Shown piece after piece: positions 1 through 8,702 of a stretch of 64,000 nucleotides of DNA; position 1 is the first letter of the stretch, and each line of letters opens with the position of its first letter. The position numbers and the translations under genes were made by a program. This DNA comes from Erwinia phyllosphaerae (GTDB lineage: Bacteria; Pseudomonadota; Gammaproteobacteria; Enterobacterales; Enterobacteriaceae). Location: the NCBI RefSeq assembly GCF_019132875.1, contig NZ_JAHSPF010000001.1, positions 372,001-436,000 of the forward strand, in the 5' to 3' direction. The notes beneath the pieces are model-generated. The model ran no database searches. It was not told the DNA's origin and was given only the letters and a program-made list of their open reading frames with translations.

Positions 1-1635
1 CGGTGGGTTATAAAGTCCGTCGGACCATTCGACTAAATCAGCAACGCTACCGGCAGCCAGCAGCGAGCGCGTTGCGTCAGCACGGCGAATTCCGAGGTCT
101 TCCGGGAAGACTACCTTGCCGCTGCGGCGCAGGTCGGTTACGCGCTTCGCATCTACGCCCAGGCCAACGTCGGTGATGCCTGCCACCGCTGCGACCATCG
201 CGCGGCGCTCTTCCAGGCTTTCGGCACGGTAGAGATAAGCGATACCTTCTTCCGTCAGGACGTGGGTGACGTCATCGCCATAAATCATCACCGGCGCAAG
301 CGGCATACTGGCGTTTTTCGCCACTTCGATGGCATCCAGTTTTTCGACAAAAGAGGGTTTGACGCCCGCCTGGAAGGTTTCAACCATCTGCACCACCAGC
401 TTGCGGCCACGCGCCATCAAATCCGGACCGTTTTTCATGGCCAGCCAGGCAGGAGTAGCGTGACGGCGACCATGCGGATCGTGGCCCATGTTTGGCGCGC
501 CACCGAAGCCGGAAAGGCGACCGCGCGTGACGGTAGAAGAGTTGCCGAGACCATCAATTTGCAGTGTTGAACCAATAAACATGTCCACAGCGTACTGGCC
601 GGCAAGCTGGCACATAGCACGGTTGGAGCGCATCGAGCCGTCTGCGCCGGTAAAAAAGATATCGGGACGCGCGCGGACATACTCTTCCATTCCCAGCTCG
701 CCGCCAAAGCAGTGCACGCTCTCTACCCAGCCGCTTTCGATAGCCGGTATCAGCGTCGGATGCGGGTTCAGCGTCCAGTGCTTGCAGATTTTGCCTTTCA
801 GGCCGAGCTGTTCGCCATAGGTGGGCAACAGCAGTTCGATGGCAGCGGTGTTAAAACCAATGCCGTGATTGAGCGACTGGACTTGGTGCTCGGCGTAAAT
901 GCCTTTGATGGCCATCATCGCCATCAGGATATGTTCCTGCTTGATCAGGCGCGGATCGCGGGTGAACAGCGGCTCAATAAAGAAAGGTTTATCAGCAACC
1001 ACCACGTAGTCAATCCAGGAACCGGGGATATCAACGCGCGGCAGGTCACACTCGTCTTCTACCAGTTCGTTAACCTGAGCAATAACGATGCCGTCGTGAA
1101 ACGCCGCCGCTTCGACCAGCGCGGGCGTATCTTCCGTTCCCGGCCCGGTATAAAGATTGCCTTTTCGGTCGGCTTTATAACCGGCCACCAGCGCGACGTT
1201 GGGCGCCAGATCAACATACAGGCGGGCGTAGAGTTCGATATAGGTATGGATAGCGCCGATTTCGAGCTGGTCATCTTCCAGCAGCTGCGAAATGCGCAGG
1301 CTTTGCGGGCCGGAGAAGGAAAAATCAAGCTTGCGCGCTATCCCTTTTTCAAAGATATCAAGGTGTTCACTGCGCCCGACGCTGGGCATAATCATATGCA
1401 GGTCGTGAACTTTTTGCGGATTAACCTGCGCCAGCATGCGGGAAAGAAAGTCGGCCTGTTTCTGGTTGTTCCCTTCCAGCACTACGCGATCTTCTGGTGA
1501 AATCAACCGCTCCAGCATTTCGACCATCCCGTCTGTAGGGAGGACTTTTCCCTGTACCGGAACCGACGCTATTCGCCGCTGCTTTTCCGTGCGTCGCCTG
1601 TTCCAGACGCGCGCCGTTTGTTGATCTGATGGCAT
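1..1635 (-). CDS. mdcA: Malonate decarboxylase alpha subunit (partial, 3' end outside window)
   Basis: Alpha subunit of biotin-independent malonate decarboxylase. In this family it transfers the acyl carrier protein between acetyl and malonyl thioesters, allowing malonate decarboxylation in the cytoplasm. Reading leftward from the ATG at 1635 there are 545 uninterrupted codons to the window edge, ending in LYNPP. That is a few residues short of the usual length of about 550, so nearly the whole protein is here. The N-terminus (ARVWNRRR) and the stretches NHGIGFNTAAIELLLPTYGE and RGRLSGFGGAPNMGHDPHGR match my memory of MdcA. The start has a strong AGGAGG ribosome-binding site. It is the first gene of an mdc operon running out of the window to the left. 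No mdcR regulator is visible upstream. Confidence 0.93.
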   Translation of the reverse strand, partial: MPSDQQTARVWNRRRTEKQRRIASVPVQGKVLPTDGMVEMLERLISPEDRVVLEGNNQKQADFLSRMLAQVNPQKVHDLHMIMPSVGRSEHLDIFEKGIARKLDFSFSGPQSLRISQLLEDDQLEIGAIHTYIELYARLYVDLAPNVALVAGYKADRKGNLYTGPGTEDTPALVEAAAFHDGIVIAQVNELVEDECDLPRVDIPGSWIDYVVVADKPFFIEPLFTRDPRLIKQEHILMAMMAIKGIYAEHQVQSLNHGIGFNTAAIELLLPTYGEQLGLKGKICKHWTLNPHPTLIPAIESGWVESVHCFGGELGMEEYVRARPDIFFTGADGSMRSNRAMCQLAGQYAVDMFIGSTLQIDGLGNSSTVTRGRLSGFGGAPNMGHDPHGRRHATPAWLAMKNGPDLMARGRKLVVQMVETFQAGVKPSFVEKLDAIEVAKNASMPLAPVMIYGDDVTHVLTEEGIAYLYRAESLEERRAMVAAVAGITDVGLGVDAKRVTDLRRSGKVVFPEDLGIRRADATRSLLAAGSVADLVEWSDGLYNPP

Positions 1636-1975
1636 GATTAACCTCCTGAATTAACGTTTCGCATGATAACGAACGCAGAAAGTATGAGCCTTGCCGGGGT
1701 ATCCATCAAACAACCCCTGACGCCGATCGTTACTCTGAAGTTAACGATTTAATGTCAGGTAATTTGCGCCAGATCACGTCATTAAGGTTATTTTTGTGAA
1801 TTTTCTGGTACAGAAACGGCGGGCTGACGGTAATGAATAAGATGCCGCTGGCAGAAGACCAGCCTGGTGGTCGGGCAGACAGCCCGTTATGATATTGCAG
1901 AGCTTTTTACACTTTATGGCGGCGGGTCAGCGGGGGCGGTTTAACGGCCTGAATCAGGCAGCAAAGGTAAAAGCG
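1636..1975. other. Intergenic region upstream of mdcA
   Basis: This 340-base stretch contains no coding signature that I recognise. It must carry the mdcA promoter next to the ribosome-binding site. A short perfect inverted repeat (GCCTGA/TCAGGC, about 1947-1959) lies close behind the stop codon of the leftward gene at 1976. It has no T-tract, so I do not call it a terminator. Confidence 0.4.
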
Positions 1976-2194
1976 TCAGGCCAGTCGTTTTACGACAGGA
2001 TTTTTTGCCGTAGCCGCTTCATGGAAAATATCATCCAGCCACTGTACCAGCTCGTCGGAGCTTAAATCAGCCGGGACAGAGTAATCATATAAACGGGAAA
2101 ATTGGTTTTCGTTAAGATCTACCCGATATAGCGCCCAGCCAGAATTTATCGCTTTTATCCCCATCGTTCGGCCAAAAACGTTGAAAATCATCAT
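1976..2194 (-). CDS. Small conserved protein, DUF7661-like
   Basis: A 72-residue acidic protein starting MMIFNVFGR, with a middle part rich in aromatic residues and a C-terminal stretch SSDELVQWLDDIFHE-ATAKNPVVKRL. The pattern (FNVFG start, LSxDELVxxLxDxxHE, ATxxNxxVKR end) resembles a family of small enterobacterial proteins that I remember as DUF7661; the family name is from memory. Function is unknown. I chose the ATG at 2194 rather than an upstream in-frame start because a GGAG-rich ribosome-binding site precedes it and homology begins there. It stands alone, with no operon partner. Confidence 0.6.
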   Translation of the reverse strand: MMIFNVFGRTMGIKAINSGWALYRVDLNENQFSRLYDYSVPADLSSDELVQWLDDIFHEAATAKNPVVKRLA

Positions 2195-2437
2195 GGTTGC
2201 CTCCAGCTCCGCTAACCGATGGGTTTTAAACACTTCAGAGAAACAGGCCGCTGGATTCAGCAGATATAAGGATTGTTTATCAAACAGTATTTGTCATAAA
2301 AAAACTGCCAGGTTAACGATTCGGAACTTCCTGTGGGCAAGGTACCCTATTGAAAAATTCGGGGTCACGGACACAGCGCGGGTACCCGCAACCCTTCAGC
2401 ATATTGGCCAGGACTAAACCTGGTATTAACGCTATTC

Positions 2438-2740
2438 TTACAGCACAAAGCCATAGTGTGACCCGTCCGGCAGGTCGATGCGCAGCTGCAATGTGCCACC
2501 TGCCGCCTCAATATAGCGTTTTAGCGTAGAAAGCTTGATATCGCGTCCCGGTTTTTCCATCCCTGCTACCGTGGGCTGTTTTACTCCCAGCGCCTGCGCC
2601 ATTTCAGTTTGGGTTTTTTGTACGCGTTCGCGCAGTTCTGCCAGATGGATATTCAAACGTAGTTCGGCTGCCAGCACTTCCGCTTCGGCAACAACGTCTG
2701 GCTTTTCCTCCGCCAGGATATGTTCCAGTGTTCTCATCAT
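2438..2740 (-). CDS. XRE-family antitoxin (HigA-like)
   Basis: A 100-residue helix-turn-helix protein. Residues 40-75 (QTEMAQALGVKQPTVAGMEK...DIKLSTLKRYIEAAGG) form an XRE-type HTH followed by the GGTLQLRI stretch typical of HigA-like antitoxins of type II systems. Such proteins neutralise a RelE/HigB-type mRNA interferase and repress their own promoter. The reading frame is intact. Its ATG overlaps the stop codon of the upstream toxin remnant, the usual toxin-first arrangement of HigBA loci. Because the toxin is broken, this is now an orphan antitoxin or a plain repressor, which could still protect against related toxins; that role is inference. Confidence 0.85.
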   Translation of the reverse strand: MMRTLEHILAEEKPDVVAEAEVLAAELRLNIHLAELRERVQKTQTEMAQALGVKQPTVAGMEKPGRDIKLSTLKRYIEAAGGTLQLRIDLPDGSHYGFVL

Positions 2741-2951
2741 AAACCTCGTGTTTTATTGAGATAATCTGTCAGTTCCCGATCCGCAATAGCGATCGTCATA
2801 AAAACGCTTTTCGTTCCCTGCTTTTCTGGCCGCGCACAGCAGGTCCCTTTTCTCTCAGCACCATTAGCGCTGCCAGTACGCAGGCTCGCTCCTTGTCCTG
2901 CAATGCGCTGTACCACCAGTCAAACCGATCGGTTGTTTTAATCTTCCACAT
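2737..2951 (-). pseudogene. Decayed HigB/RelE-type toxin gene
   Basis: The start is well preserved: GGGAG ribosome-binding site, ATG at 2951, then MWKIKTTDRFDWWYSALQDK followed by ERACVLAALMVLREKGP, the N-terminus of Gp49/HigB-like toxins of about 115-120 residues. Directly after KGP the sequence jumps, in a different frame, to LLCAARKAGNEKRFYD, which belongs near residue 85-100 of the family. After a second frame change it continues with IAIADRELTDYLN up to a TGA overlapping the antitoxin start. About 45 codons are missing and two frame changes are present. The original frame stops after roughly 50 residues, so no active toxin is expected. Confidence 0.85.
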
Positions 2952-2965
2952 ACTTTACTCCCTGT

Positions 2966-3005
2966 CACTATAGCTTCCAGGCTATATAGATGCAAACCTA
3001 TAGTG
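2966..3005 (-). promoter_or_regulatory. Promoter and autoregulatory operator of the toxin-antitoxin locus
   Basis: Upstream of the toxin remnant, reading leftward, there is a -35 TTGCAT (2990-2995) and a -10 TATAGT (2967-2972) separated by exactly 17 bases. An 8-base inverted repeat, CACTATAG (2966-2973) and CTATAGTG (2998-3005), brackets the promoter and overlaps the -10, with another TATATAG between the arms. This is the arrangement expected for autorepression by a HigA-like protein. The remaining bases to 3255 hold no gene that I recognise. Confidence 0.65.
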
Positions 3006-3255
3006 CAGGATAATGCGCTTGCTGCCGTCGTTACGCATCTCGCTTTATAAAGAAGCTGGAAATATCTTCCGAAAATTCTATGAATGTGACAAAGCGCTAA
3101 GACTAATGTGGAAAGTAGCTCGCAAATATCCGCCTAAAACCTTCGGCGATGCATGATGAATTTGTTGCGACGGATCAATAAGCCTGCGGATGTTACTCCT
3201 TAGCATCAGCCAATGATGCCTGCTGGCCCCGGTCGCAACAGAAAGGTTTAAAAAA

Positions 3256-3708
3256 ATGACCACTTTTGAGAAACGTATCCAGGTTAGTTTTAGCCAGCGC
3301 CAGATGTATGAGCTGGTTGCCGATGTCGCGGCCTATCCTGAGTTTTTACCCTGGTGCAGCCAGGTCGAAATCTTAAACCAGCAGGATGACAGCCAGCTGG
3401 TACGCATTGGCTTGCGCTACCAGCAGCTTCCCCAGCTGAGCCTGACCACGCGGGCCACTTTCCATCCTCATACATCGCTGCATCTGCGGCTGGTTTCCGG
3501 ATCGTTCCTTGCCGCCTTTTCCGGCGACTGGTTTTTTGCGCCTTGCCGCGAGGGGGCTGGCTGTATCGTCACTTTCCGCGTGACGTATCGCTTCTCTGGT
3601 CGTCTTCTGAAGCTCGCCCTTTCGCCCTTTTTTAGTCTGATGGTCAGCATGCTGCCAGATCGGTTTATTCAACGTGCAGAAAAAATTTATTCGTCAGCGC
3701 AGGCGTGA
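3256..3708 (+). CDS. RatA/COQ10-like START-domain protein
   Basis: A 150-residue protein of the polyketide cyclase/START fold, close in length to RatA/COQ10. The N-terminal part (SFSQRQMYELVADVAAYPEFLPWCSQVEIL) is the family signature: V..YPeFLPWC. The C-terminal helix (LSPFFSLMVSMLPDRFIQRAEKIY) matches the closing helix. COQ10-type proteins bind ubiquinone or its precursors; E. coli RatA has also been reported to act on ribosome subunit joining. E. coli ratA sits with ratB/smpB, which are not here, so this is probably a second, divergent copy. It is a single gene with no operon partner; it lies between the TA remnant and the aldehyde oxidoreductase operon. Confidence 0.75.
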   Translation: MTTFEKRIQVSFSQRQMYELVADVAAYPEFLPWCSQVEILNQQDDSQLVRIGLRYQQLPQLSLTTRATFHPHTSLHLRLVSGSFLAAFSGDWFFAPCREGAGCIVTFRVTYRFSGRLLKLALSPFFSLMVSMLPDRFIQRAEKIYSSAQA

Positions 3709-3957
3709 TTTTGGCTTATGCGTCCGCTTGTTGGACTTATAACGCGCGGGAAACTTTTTTAAACGCGAGCTTAAAGCACGCCGCTTTCACTTTTTTTTGC
3801 CGTTCCTGACTATCCTTATCTTTCCGATACGCTCATCTAAAAAAGCGATCGCTTGTGTTCCCCCTTTACAGGCTTACCTGTTTTTAAAGCAATGTGACAG
3901 TGTCGCTGGCATAGCGCTGCGCATGCTGTCGGTGACCTCCCCAATCTGGAGACGACA

Positions 3958-4449
3958 ATGACACACCATCACGCCATGCAGTTAATCGTGAACGGCGAGA
4001 CTCGCCTTCTGACGATCGATCCACGTACTACCTTGCTGGACGCGCTGCGGGAACATATTGGCTTAACCGGCTCTAAAAAAGGGTGCGACCAGGGCCAGTG
4101 CGGCGCCTGTACGGTACATATTGACGGCGAGCGCGTGCTGAGCTGTCTGACGCTGGCGGCCCAGGCGGAAGGCAGGGAAATCACCACCATCGAAGGGCTG
4201 GCGGAAGCAGACGGCACGCTGCATGCGGTGCAGGCTGCTTTTTTGCAACACGACGCTTTCCAGTGCGGCTACTGCACTTCTGGCCAGATTATGTCGGCCG
4301 TCGCCTGTATCAAAGAAGGTCATGCGCATTCCGATGATGAAATTCGTGAATATATGAGCGGCAACCTGTGCCGCTGCGGCGCTTATCCCAATATCGTGAA
4401 GGCCGTTAAGGATGCCGCCGCGCGAGTCAGGCAGGAGATCGTATCGTGA
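3958..4449 (+). CDS. paoA: Aldehyde oxidoreductase, [2Fe-2S] subunit (PaoA-like)
   Basis: Electron-transfer subunit of a heterotrimeric molybdenum-cytosine-dinucleotide aldehyde oxidoreductase. The 163 residues contain the plant-type ferredoxin cluster motif (KKGCDQGQCGACTVHIDGE...C) and the C-terminal four-helix cluster motif (CGYCTSGQ ... CRCGAYPNI), so both [2Fe-2S] sites are present. The start ATG follows a clear GGAG site. E. coli PaoA is about 229 residues with an N-terminal twin-arginine signal. Here no Tat signal exists and none lies in frame upstream, so the enzyme should be cytoplasmic. It overlaps paoB by 4 bases. About 250 bases upstream carry no other gene. Confidence 0.88.
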   Translation: MTHHHAMQLIVNGETRLLTIDPRTTLLDALREHIGLTGSKKGCDQGQCGACTVHIDGERVLSCLTLAAQAEGREITTIEGLAEADGTLHAVQAAFLQHDAFQCGYCTSGQIMSAVACIKEGHAHSDDEIREYMSGNLCRCGAYPNIVKAVKDAAARVRQEIVS

Positions 4450-5444
4450 GAGAATTTAGCTATCAACGCGCCGCTGATGTTGCCAACGCTACCGCGCTGG
4501 GCAGTCAGCCTGAAACCCGCTTTCTTGCCGGTGGTACGACGCAGTTAGATCTGATGAAGTGCGGCGTGGAGCGCCCCGCTGCCCTGGTAGATATCACCCA
4601 CCTGCCCGGCCTGAACGATATCACCTTAACCGACAGCACGCTGACGCTGGGCACGCTGGTAAAAATGAGCCAGGCGGCCGACAGCAAAACGGTAAAAACC
4701 TTTGCTCCGGCGCTGGCGGAAAGCCTGTCGCTGGCCGCTTCGGCGCAGTTACGCAATATGGCTTCGCTGGGCGGCAATATCCTGCAGCGTACCCGCTGTA
4801 GCTATTTCCGCGATCCGCTGGCCTATTCCGCCTGCAATAAACGCCAGCCCGGCTCTGGCTGCGCCGCGCTGGATGGTCTGAATCATAACCACGCGGTTCT
4901 GGGCACCAGCGACAGCTGTATTGCGCTTTACCCCGGCGATTTTGCCGTGGCGCTGACCGCTTTTGATGCCGTGTTAAATCTGCAAAACGCCCGCGGCGAA
5001 CAGCGTTCCGTCCCGGTAACGGATTTTTTCCGCCTGCCGGAAGATCGTCCCGATCTTGAGCACCAGCTCGCTTATGGCGAAATGATCGTGAGCCTGACGC
5101 TGCCACGCAGCGCGGCTTTAGCTCGCTCGCACTATCTTAAGGTCCGCGATCGCAGCTCCTACGAGTTCGCCGCCGCCAGCGCTGCCGTTGGCCTGGAGCT
5201 GGAAGACGATAACCTGACGATCAAAGAAGCCCGCGTTGCGCTGGGTGGCGTGGCGACCAAACCCTGGCGTGCTTATCAGGTTGAACAGGCTTTACGCGGA
5301 CAGCGGCTGGATGAAGCAACGTTACGTAAAGCGGCTGAAAAAGTGACCGAGGGCGCTATCGCTCGCCAGCACAACGGCCACAAAATTATTCTTGCTCCGC
5401 GCGTGGTCGCCAGAGCGTTAATGACCGTGGGAGGCCTGGCATGA
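4446..5444 (+). CDS. paoB: Aldehyde oxidoreductase, FAD subunit (PaoB-like)
   Basis: FAD-binding middle subunit, 332 residues, of the usual length. FAD-contact segments are FLAGGTTQLDLMK near residue 30 and ASLGGNILQRTRC near residue 110. The insertion RTRCSYFRDPLAYSACNKRQ followed by PGSGCAALDG and TSDSCIA supplies four cysteines; in E. coli PaoB this insert holds an extra [4Fe-4S] cluster, so this enzyme belongs to the Pao subgroup rather than to classical xanthine dehydrogenase. It passes electrons from the iron-sulfur subunit to FAD and an acceptor. It is tightly coupled to both neighbours by 4-base overlaps. Confidence 0.9.
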   Translation: MREFSYQRAADVANATALGSQPETRFLAGGTTQLDLMKCGVERPAALVDITHLPGLNDITLTDSTLTLGTLVKMSQAADSKTVKTFAPALAESLSLAASAQLRNMASLGGNILQRTRCSYFRDPLAYSACNKRQPGSGCAALDGLNHNHAVLGTSDSCIALYPGDFAVALTAFDAVLNLQNARGEQRSVPVTDFFRLPEDRPDLEHQLAYGEMIVSLTLPRSAALARSHYLKVRDRSSYEFAAASAAVGLELEDDNLTIKEARVALGGVATKPWRAYQVEQALRGQRLDEATLRKAAEKVTEGAIARQHNGHKIILAPRVVARALMTVGGLA

Positions 5445-7723
5445 GCATGACAGAAGCGCAGACTACAACCCGAAAACAGGCGCTGGGTAGCCCGTTAGAT
5501 CGCGCCGATGGCCGCCTGAAAATTCAGGGGCTGGCTACCTATGCGATTGAAAAATCGCTGGAGAATATGGCTTATGCGGTGGTGGTACAGTCGACCATTC
5601 CTCATGGCCGCATCCGCAGCATGAATATTGAACGAGCGCGCCAGTCACCTGGCATTCTTGCCGTCTATAACCACCATAGCGGCCTGATTATTCACCCGGC
5701 AAAGACCTTTGGTCAGGGCGGCGCGGCCGCTCAGGCCTTTTTGCCATTACAGGACGACAAGGTTTTGTGGAACGGTCAGCATATTGCGCTGGTGGTGGCT
5801 GAAACGCTGGAGCAGGCCACCGAAGCGGCCGCGCTGATCGAAACCGAATACGAACAGCAGGCTGCCATTGTCCATCCCGATAATCCTGACGCCAGGCCCG
5901 AAACGGTAGATGCTTTAACCATTGAATGGGGTGATGCGGTCCCGGCGCTGGCTCAGGCCGAGGTGCAGATCGGCGGCGTTTATACCACGCCCAGAGAATA
6001 TAACTCGCCAATAGAACCGCACGGCTGCATCGCGCACTGGCAGGACGGCAGCCTGACGCTGTGGGAACCCAGTCAGTGGGTAGGCGGTGCGCGCCAGGTT
6101 GTTTCTGAATGGATGGCTATCGATCGCGAAAAGGTTCGGGTGATTTCGCCTTACGTTGGCGGCGGCTTCGGCTGTAAAGGCGGTATTCAGCCACACAGCG
6201 CGCTGGCCTGCGTGGCGGCACGCGAGCTTAAACGTCCGGTGAAGCTGGCGCTAACCCGCCCGCAAACCTTTACCGCGTTTGGTGGCAGACCGCGCACTCA
6301 CCAGCAGCTGGCGCTGGGTGCCAGCCGGGATGGCACGCTGCAATCCATTGTGCATGACAGCTGGAACGAAACCGCGCTAAACGATGTGCATAAAGAGCCT
6401 TGCAACGCCGTTACGCCGCTAATGTACGCGTCGCCAAATTTTCTTTCGCACCACAAGCTGATTCATCTTAATACCGTTAACCCGAGCTGGATGCGCGCGC
6501 CGGGCGAGAATCCCAGCGCTTTTGCACTGGAAGTCGCGATGGACGAACTGGCCTGGGCGCTGAAAATGGATCCGCTGGCGCTGCGATTAAAAAACTACGC
6601 GGAGCAGGATCCGCAGGCCAAAATTCCCTGGAGCTCTCGCCAGCTGCGCGAGGCTTACCAGCAGGGTGCCGACGCGTTTGGCTGGAGCAAGCGTCCTCTG
6701 GAACCGCGCAGCCTGCGCGAAGGACGCCAGCTGATTGGCTGGGGAATGGCCTCCGGCACCTATCCCGTGCGCCGCACGCCTGGCGAAGCGCAGATAGTAT
6801 TGTATGCCGACGGGCGTCTTGAAGTGCAAAGCAGCGGCGTGGATATCGGTACCGGCACCTATACCATTCTGGCGCAAACGGCGGCGGATGTGCTGCTGGT
6901 CGCGCCGGAAAGTATTACCGTTTTGCTTGGCGATACGCTGCTGCCGCGAGCGCCCGTCGCGGGCGGTTCCCAGCTGGCCAACCTGCTGACCGGTGCGGTA
7001 CATAAAACGGCGCTGGCGCTGAGGGATATGCTGATTACGCTGGCCGTCAGCACCGAGAAATCGCCGTTATGGCAGCAATCTCCGGCAGCGTTAGCGCTGG
7101 CGGACGGTTTTCTCTGGCTAAGCGACAAACCCAATCTGCGCGTCAGCTTTAGCGAGCTGTTAAGGCTGAGCGGTAACGATAAACTGATCGCCCATCAGGA
7201 CACCTTTGCAACAACGGCCAGCGAGGACGATCGCAACAAAGCTGACAGCACCTCTTCGATGATGGTGCCGCCGACGGAAGGTGGCGTTTCTGCCCACAGC
7301 TGGAGCGCCATTTTTGTCGAGGTCGCGGTTGATGAAGATTTTGGTACGGTGCGGGTAAAAAGAATGGTGGGCGCATTTGACTCGGGCCGTATCTACAATC
7401 CAAAACTGACGGAAAGCCAGTGGATTGGCGGCATGGTAATGGGTATTGGCCAGGCGCTGCTGGAAGAAGGCGCCATTGACGACAGGGACGGCCGCATCAC
7501 CAACGCTAACCTGGCCGATTATCTGGTGGCGGTTAATGCAGACATTCCTGAGCTGACTACTATCGACGTCGGCAAGCCCGATTATCTGGCAACCGTGCTG
7601 GGCGGCAAAGCAGTGGGCGAACTAGGCATTGTCGGCGTGGCGGCGGCCATTTCCAACGCGGTATGGCACGCCACCGGCAAACGTATTCGCGACTTACCGA
7701 TTACCCAGGACAAACTGCTGTAA
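5441..7723 (+). CDS. paoC: Aldehyde oxidoreductase, molybdenum-binding subunit (PaoC-like)
   Basis: Catalytic subunit, 760 residues, that binds the molybdenum cofactor and oxidises aldehydes to acids. The N-terminal aldehyde oxidase hammerhead domain (PLDRADGRLKIQGLATYAIE) is followed by the cofactor-binding domains: VGGGFGCKGG near residue 240, MRAPGENP near 350, and the KAVGELGIVGVAAAISNAV stretch near the C-terminus, which carries the conserved catalytic glutamate. E. coli PaoC is about 730 residues. Its 3' end overlaps the convergent XdhC-type gene by 23 bases, with no terminator between them. The natural substrate cannot be read from the sequence. Confidence 0.9.
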   Translation: MSMTEAQTTTRKQALGSPLDRADGRLKIQGLATYAIEKSLENMAYAVVVQSTIPHGRIRSMNIERARQSPGILAVYNHHSGLIIHPAKTFGQGGAAAQAFLPLQDDKVLWNGQHIALVVAETLEQATEAAALIETEYEQQAAIVHPDNPDARPETVDALTIEWGDAVPALAQAEVQIGGVYTTPREYNSPIEPHGCIAHWQDGSLTLWEPSQWVGGARQVVSEWMAIDREKVRVISPYVGGGFGCKGGIQPHSALACVAARELKRPVKLALTRPQTFTAFGGRPRTHQQLALGASRDGTLQSIVHDSWNETALNDVHKEPCNAVTPLMYASPNFLSHHKLIHLNTVNPSWMRAPGENPSAFALEVAMDELAWALKMDPLALRLKNYAEQDPQAKIPWSSRQLREAYQQGADAFGWSKRPLEPRSLREGRQLIGWGMASGTYPVRRTPGEAQIVLYADGRLEVQSSGVDIGTGTYTILAQTAADVLLVAPESITVLLGDTLLPRAPVAGGSQLANLLTGAVHKTALALRDMLITLAVSTEKSPLWQQSPAALALADGFLWLSDKPNLRVSFSELLRLSGNDKLIAHQDTFATTASEDDRNKADSTSSMMVPPTEGGVSAHSWSAIFVEVAVDEDFGTVRVKRMVGAFDSGRIYNPKLTESQWIGGMVMGIGQALLEEGAIDDRDGRITNANLADYLVAVNADIPELTTIDVGKPDYLATVLGGKAVGELGIVGVAAAISNAVWHATGKRIRDLPITQDKLL

Positions 7724-8702
7724 GCAGCTGCGGGCTGGTCTGCGGCCCGCGGTTCTTATGCATCACAATATCTGCCATCACCGCCAGCGCTATTTCGGCT
7801 GGCGTTTTACTGCCAATCGCCAGGCCTATCGGCGCATGCACCCTGTTCAACTGTTCTTCAGTAAATTCTGCAATCGTTCTCAGGCGCTCGCGCCGCTTAT
7901 CGCTGCTGCGATGTGACCCGATAACGCCGATATAAAAAGCGTCGGTATGAATAGCTTCCATCAGCGTCAGATCGTCAATACGCGGGTCGTGCGTCAGCGA
8001 AACTACCGCGCAGTGACGTCGACAGCCGTGAGTTTCGATAAATTTTGCCGGAAACTGCTCGATAAGCTGGACAGCCGCATTAAGGCTGCTGGCGTAATCG
8101 CGCAGCACTTCGGGTCGGTTTTCACAGACGGTAACTTCAAAACCGAGCGCCACCGCAAATTCGCTACAGCAGAGTGCGACAGCGGAGAGTCCGGCAATCA
8201 GCACGCCAGGCGCAGCGGCAAACGTCAGCGTCAGCTGGTCGCCATCACGCATAACGGTCGCGACGGAATCCTCGCTGACAGCCAGCATGCGGCAGCGATT
8301 GGGCAACGTTAGCCCTTTACTTAAAGCACTGCCGTCTGCAAGCGCGGCGGCATGGCGCTGAAGATAAGCCAGGCTTTGAGTGTCCGACGGCAGATATTCA
8401 ATCAACACCTCGAGCGAACCACCGCAGGGCAGCGGCCGATCTGGCGCTAAGCCCCCATCACCGTAACGGATAACCTGGCTGGCCTGACGATATTGCCCGG
8501 CCTGAAGGCGAGCCAAAAAATCTTCTTCCACACAGCCGCCGGATAGCGAGCCGCATACGTTGCCGTGCTGATTAGCCACCAGCAGCGAACCCACTGCCCT
8601 GGGGGCAGAACCCCAGGTTTTAATGACGGTGCAGAGCCAGACGGGCTGCTGTTCAATCCAGCCGAGCGCCTGGCTGATGACGCGACTATTTAGCGACTGC
8701 AT
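7701..8702 (-). CDS. paoD: XdhC/PaoD-type molybdenum cofactor chaperone
   Basis: A 333-residue protein of the XdhC/CoxI family. These bind the matured molybdenum cofactor, protect it, sulfurate it with help of a desulfurase and insert it into enzymes such as PaoC. The N-terminal XdhC domain shows KTWGSAPRAVGSLL and GSLSGGCVEEDF. The C-terminal domain (SLTHDPRIDDLTLMEAI, YIGVIGSHRSSDKR, PIGLAIGSKTPAEIALAVMADI) is typical. The ATG at 8702 is chosen because a GGGAG site precedes it and the family N-terminus starts there. It overlaps the upstream MocA-type gene by 17 bases and lies antisense to the end of paoC. In E. coli paoD follows paoABC in the same direction, so this arrangement is rearranged. 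Confidence 0.88.
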   Translation of the reverse strand: MQSLNSRVISQALGWIEQQPVWLCTVIKTWGSAPRAVGSLLVANQHGNVCGSLSGGCVEEDFLARLQAGQYRQASQVIRYGDGGLAPDRPLPCGGSLEVLIEYLPSDTQSLAYLQRHAAALADGSALSKGLTLPNRCRMLAVSEDSVATVMRDGDQLTLTFAAAPGVLIAGLSAVALCCSEFAVALGFEVTVCENRPEVLRDYASSLNAAVQLIEQFPAKFIETHGCRRHCAVVSLTHDPRIDDLTLMEAIHTDAFYIGVIGSHRSSDKRRERLRTIAEFTEEQLNRVHAPIGLAIGSKTPAEIALAVMADIVMHKNRGPQTSPQLLTAVCPG

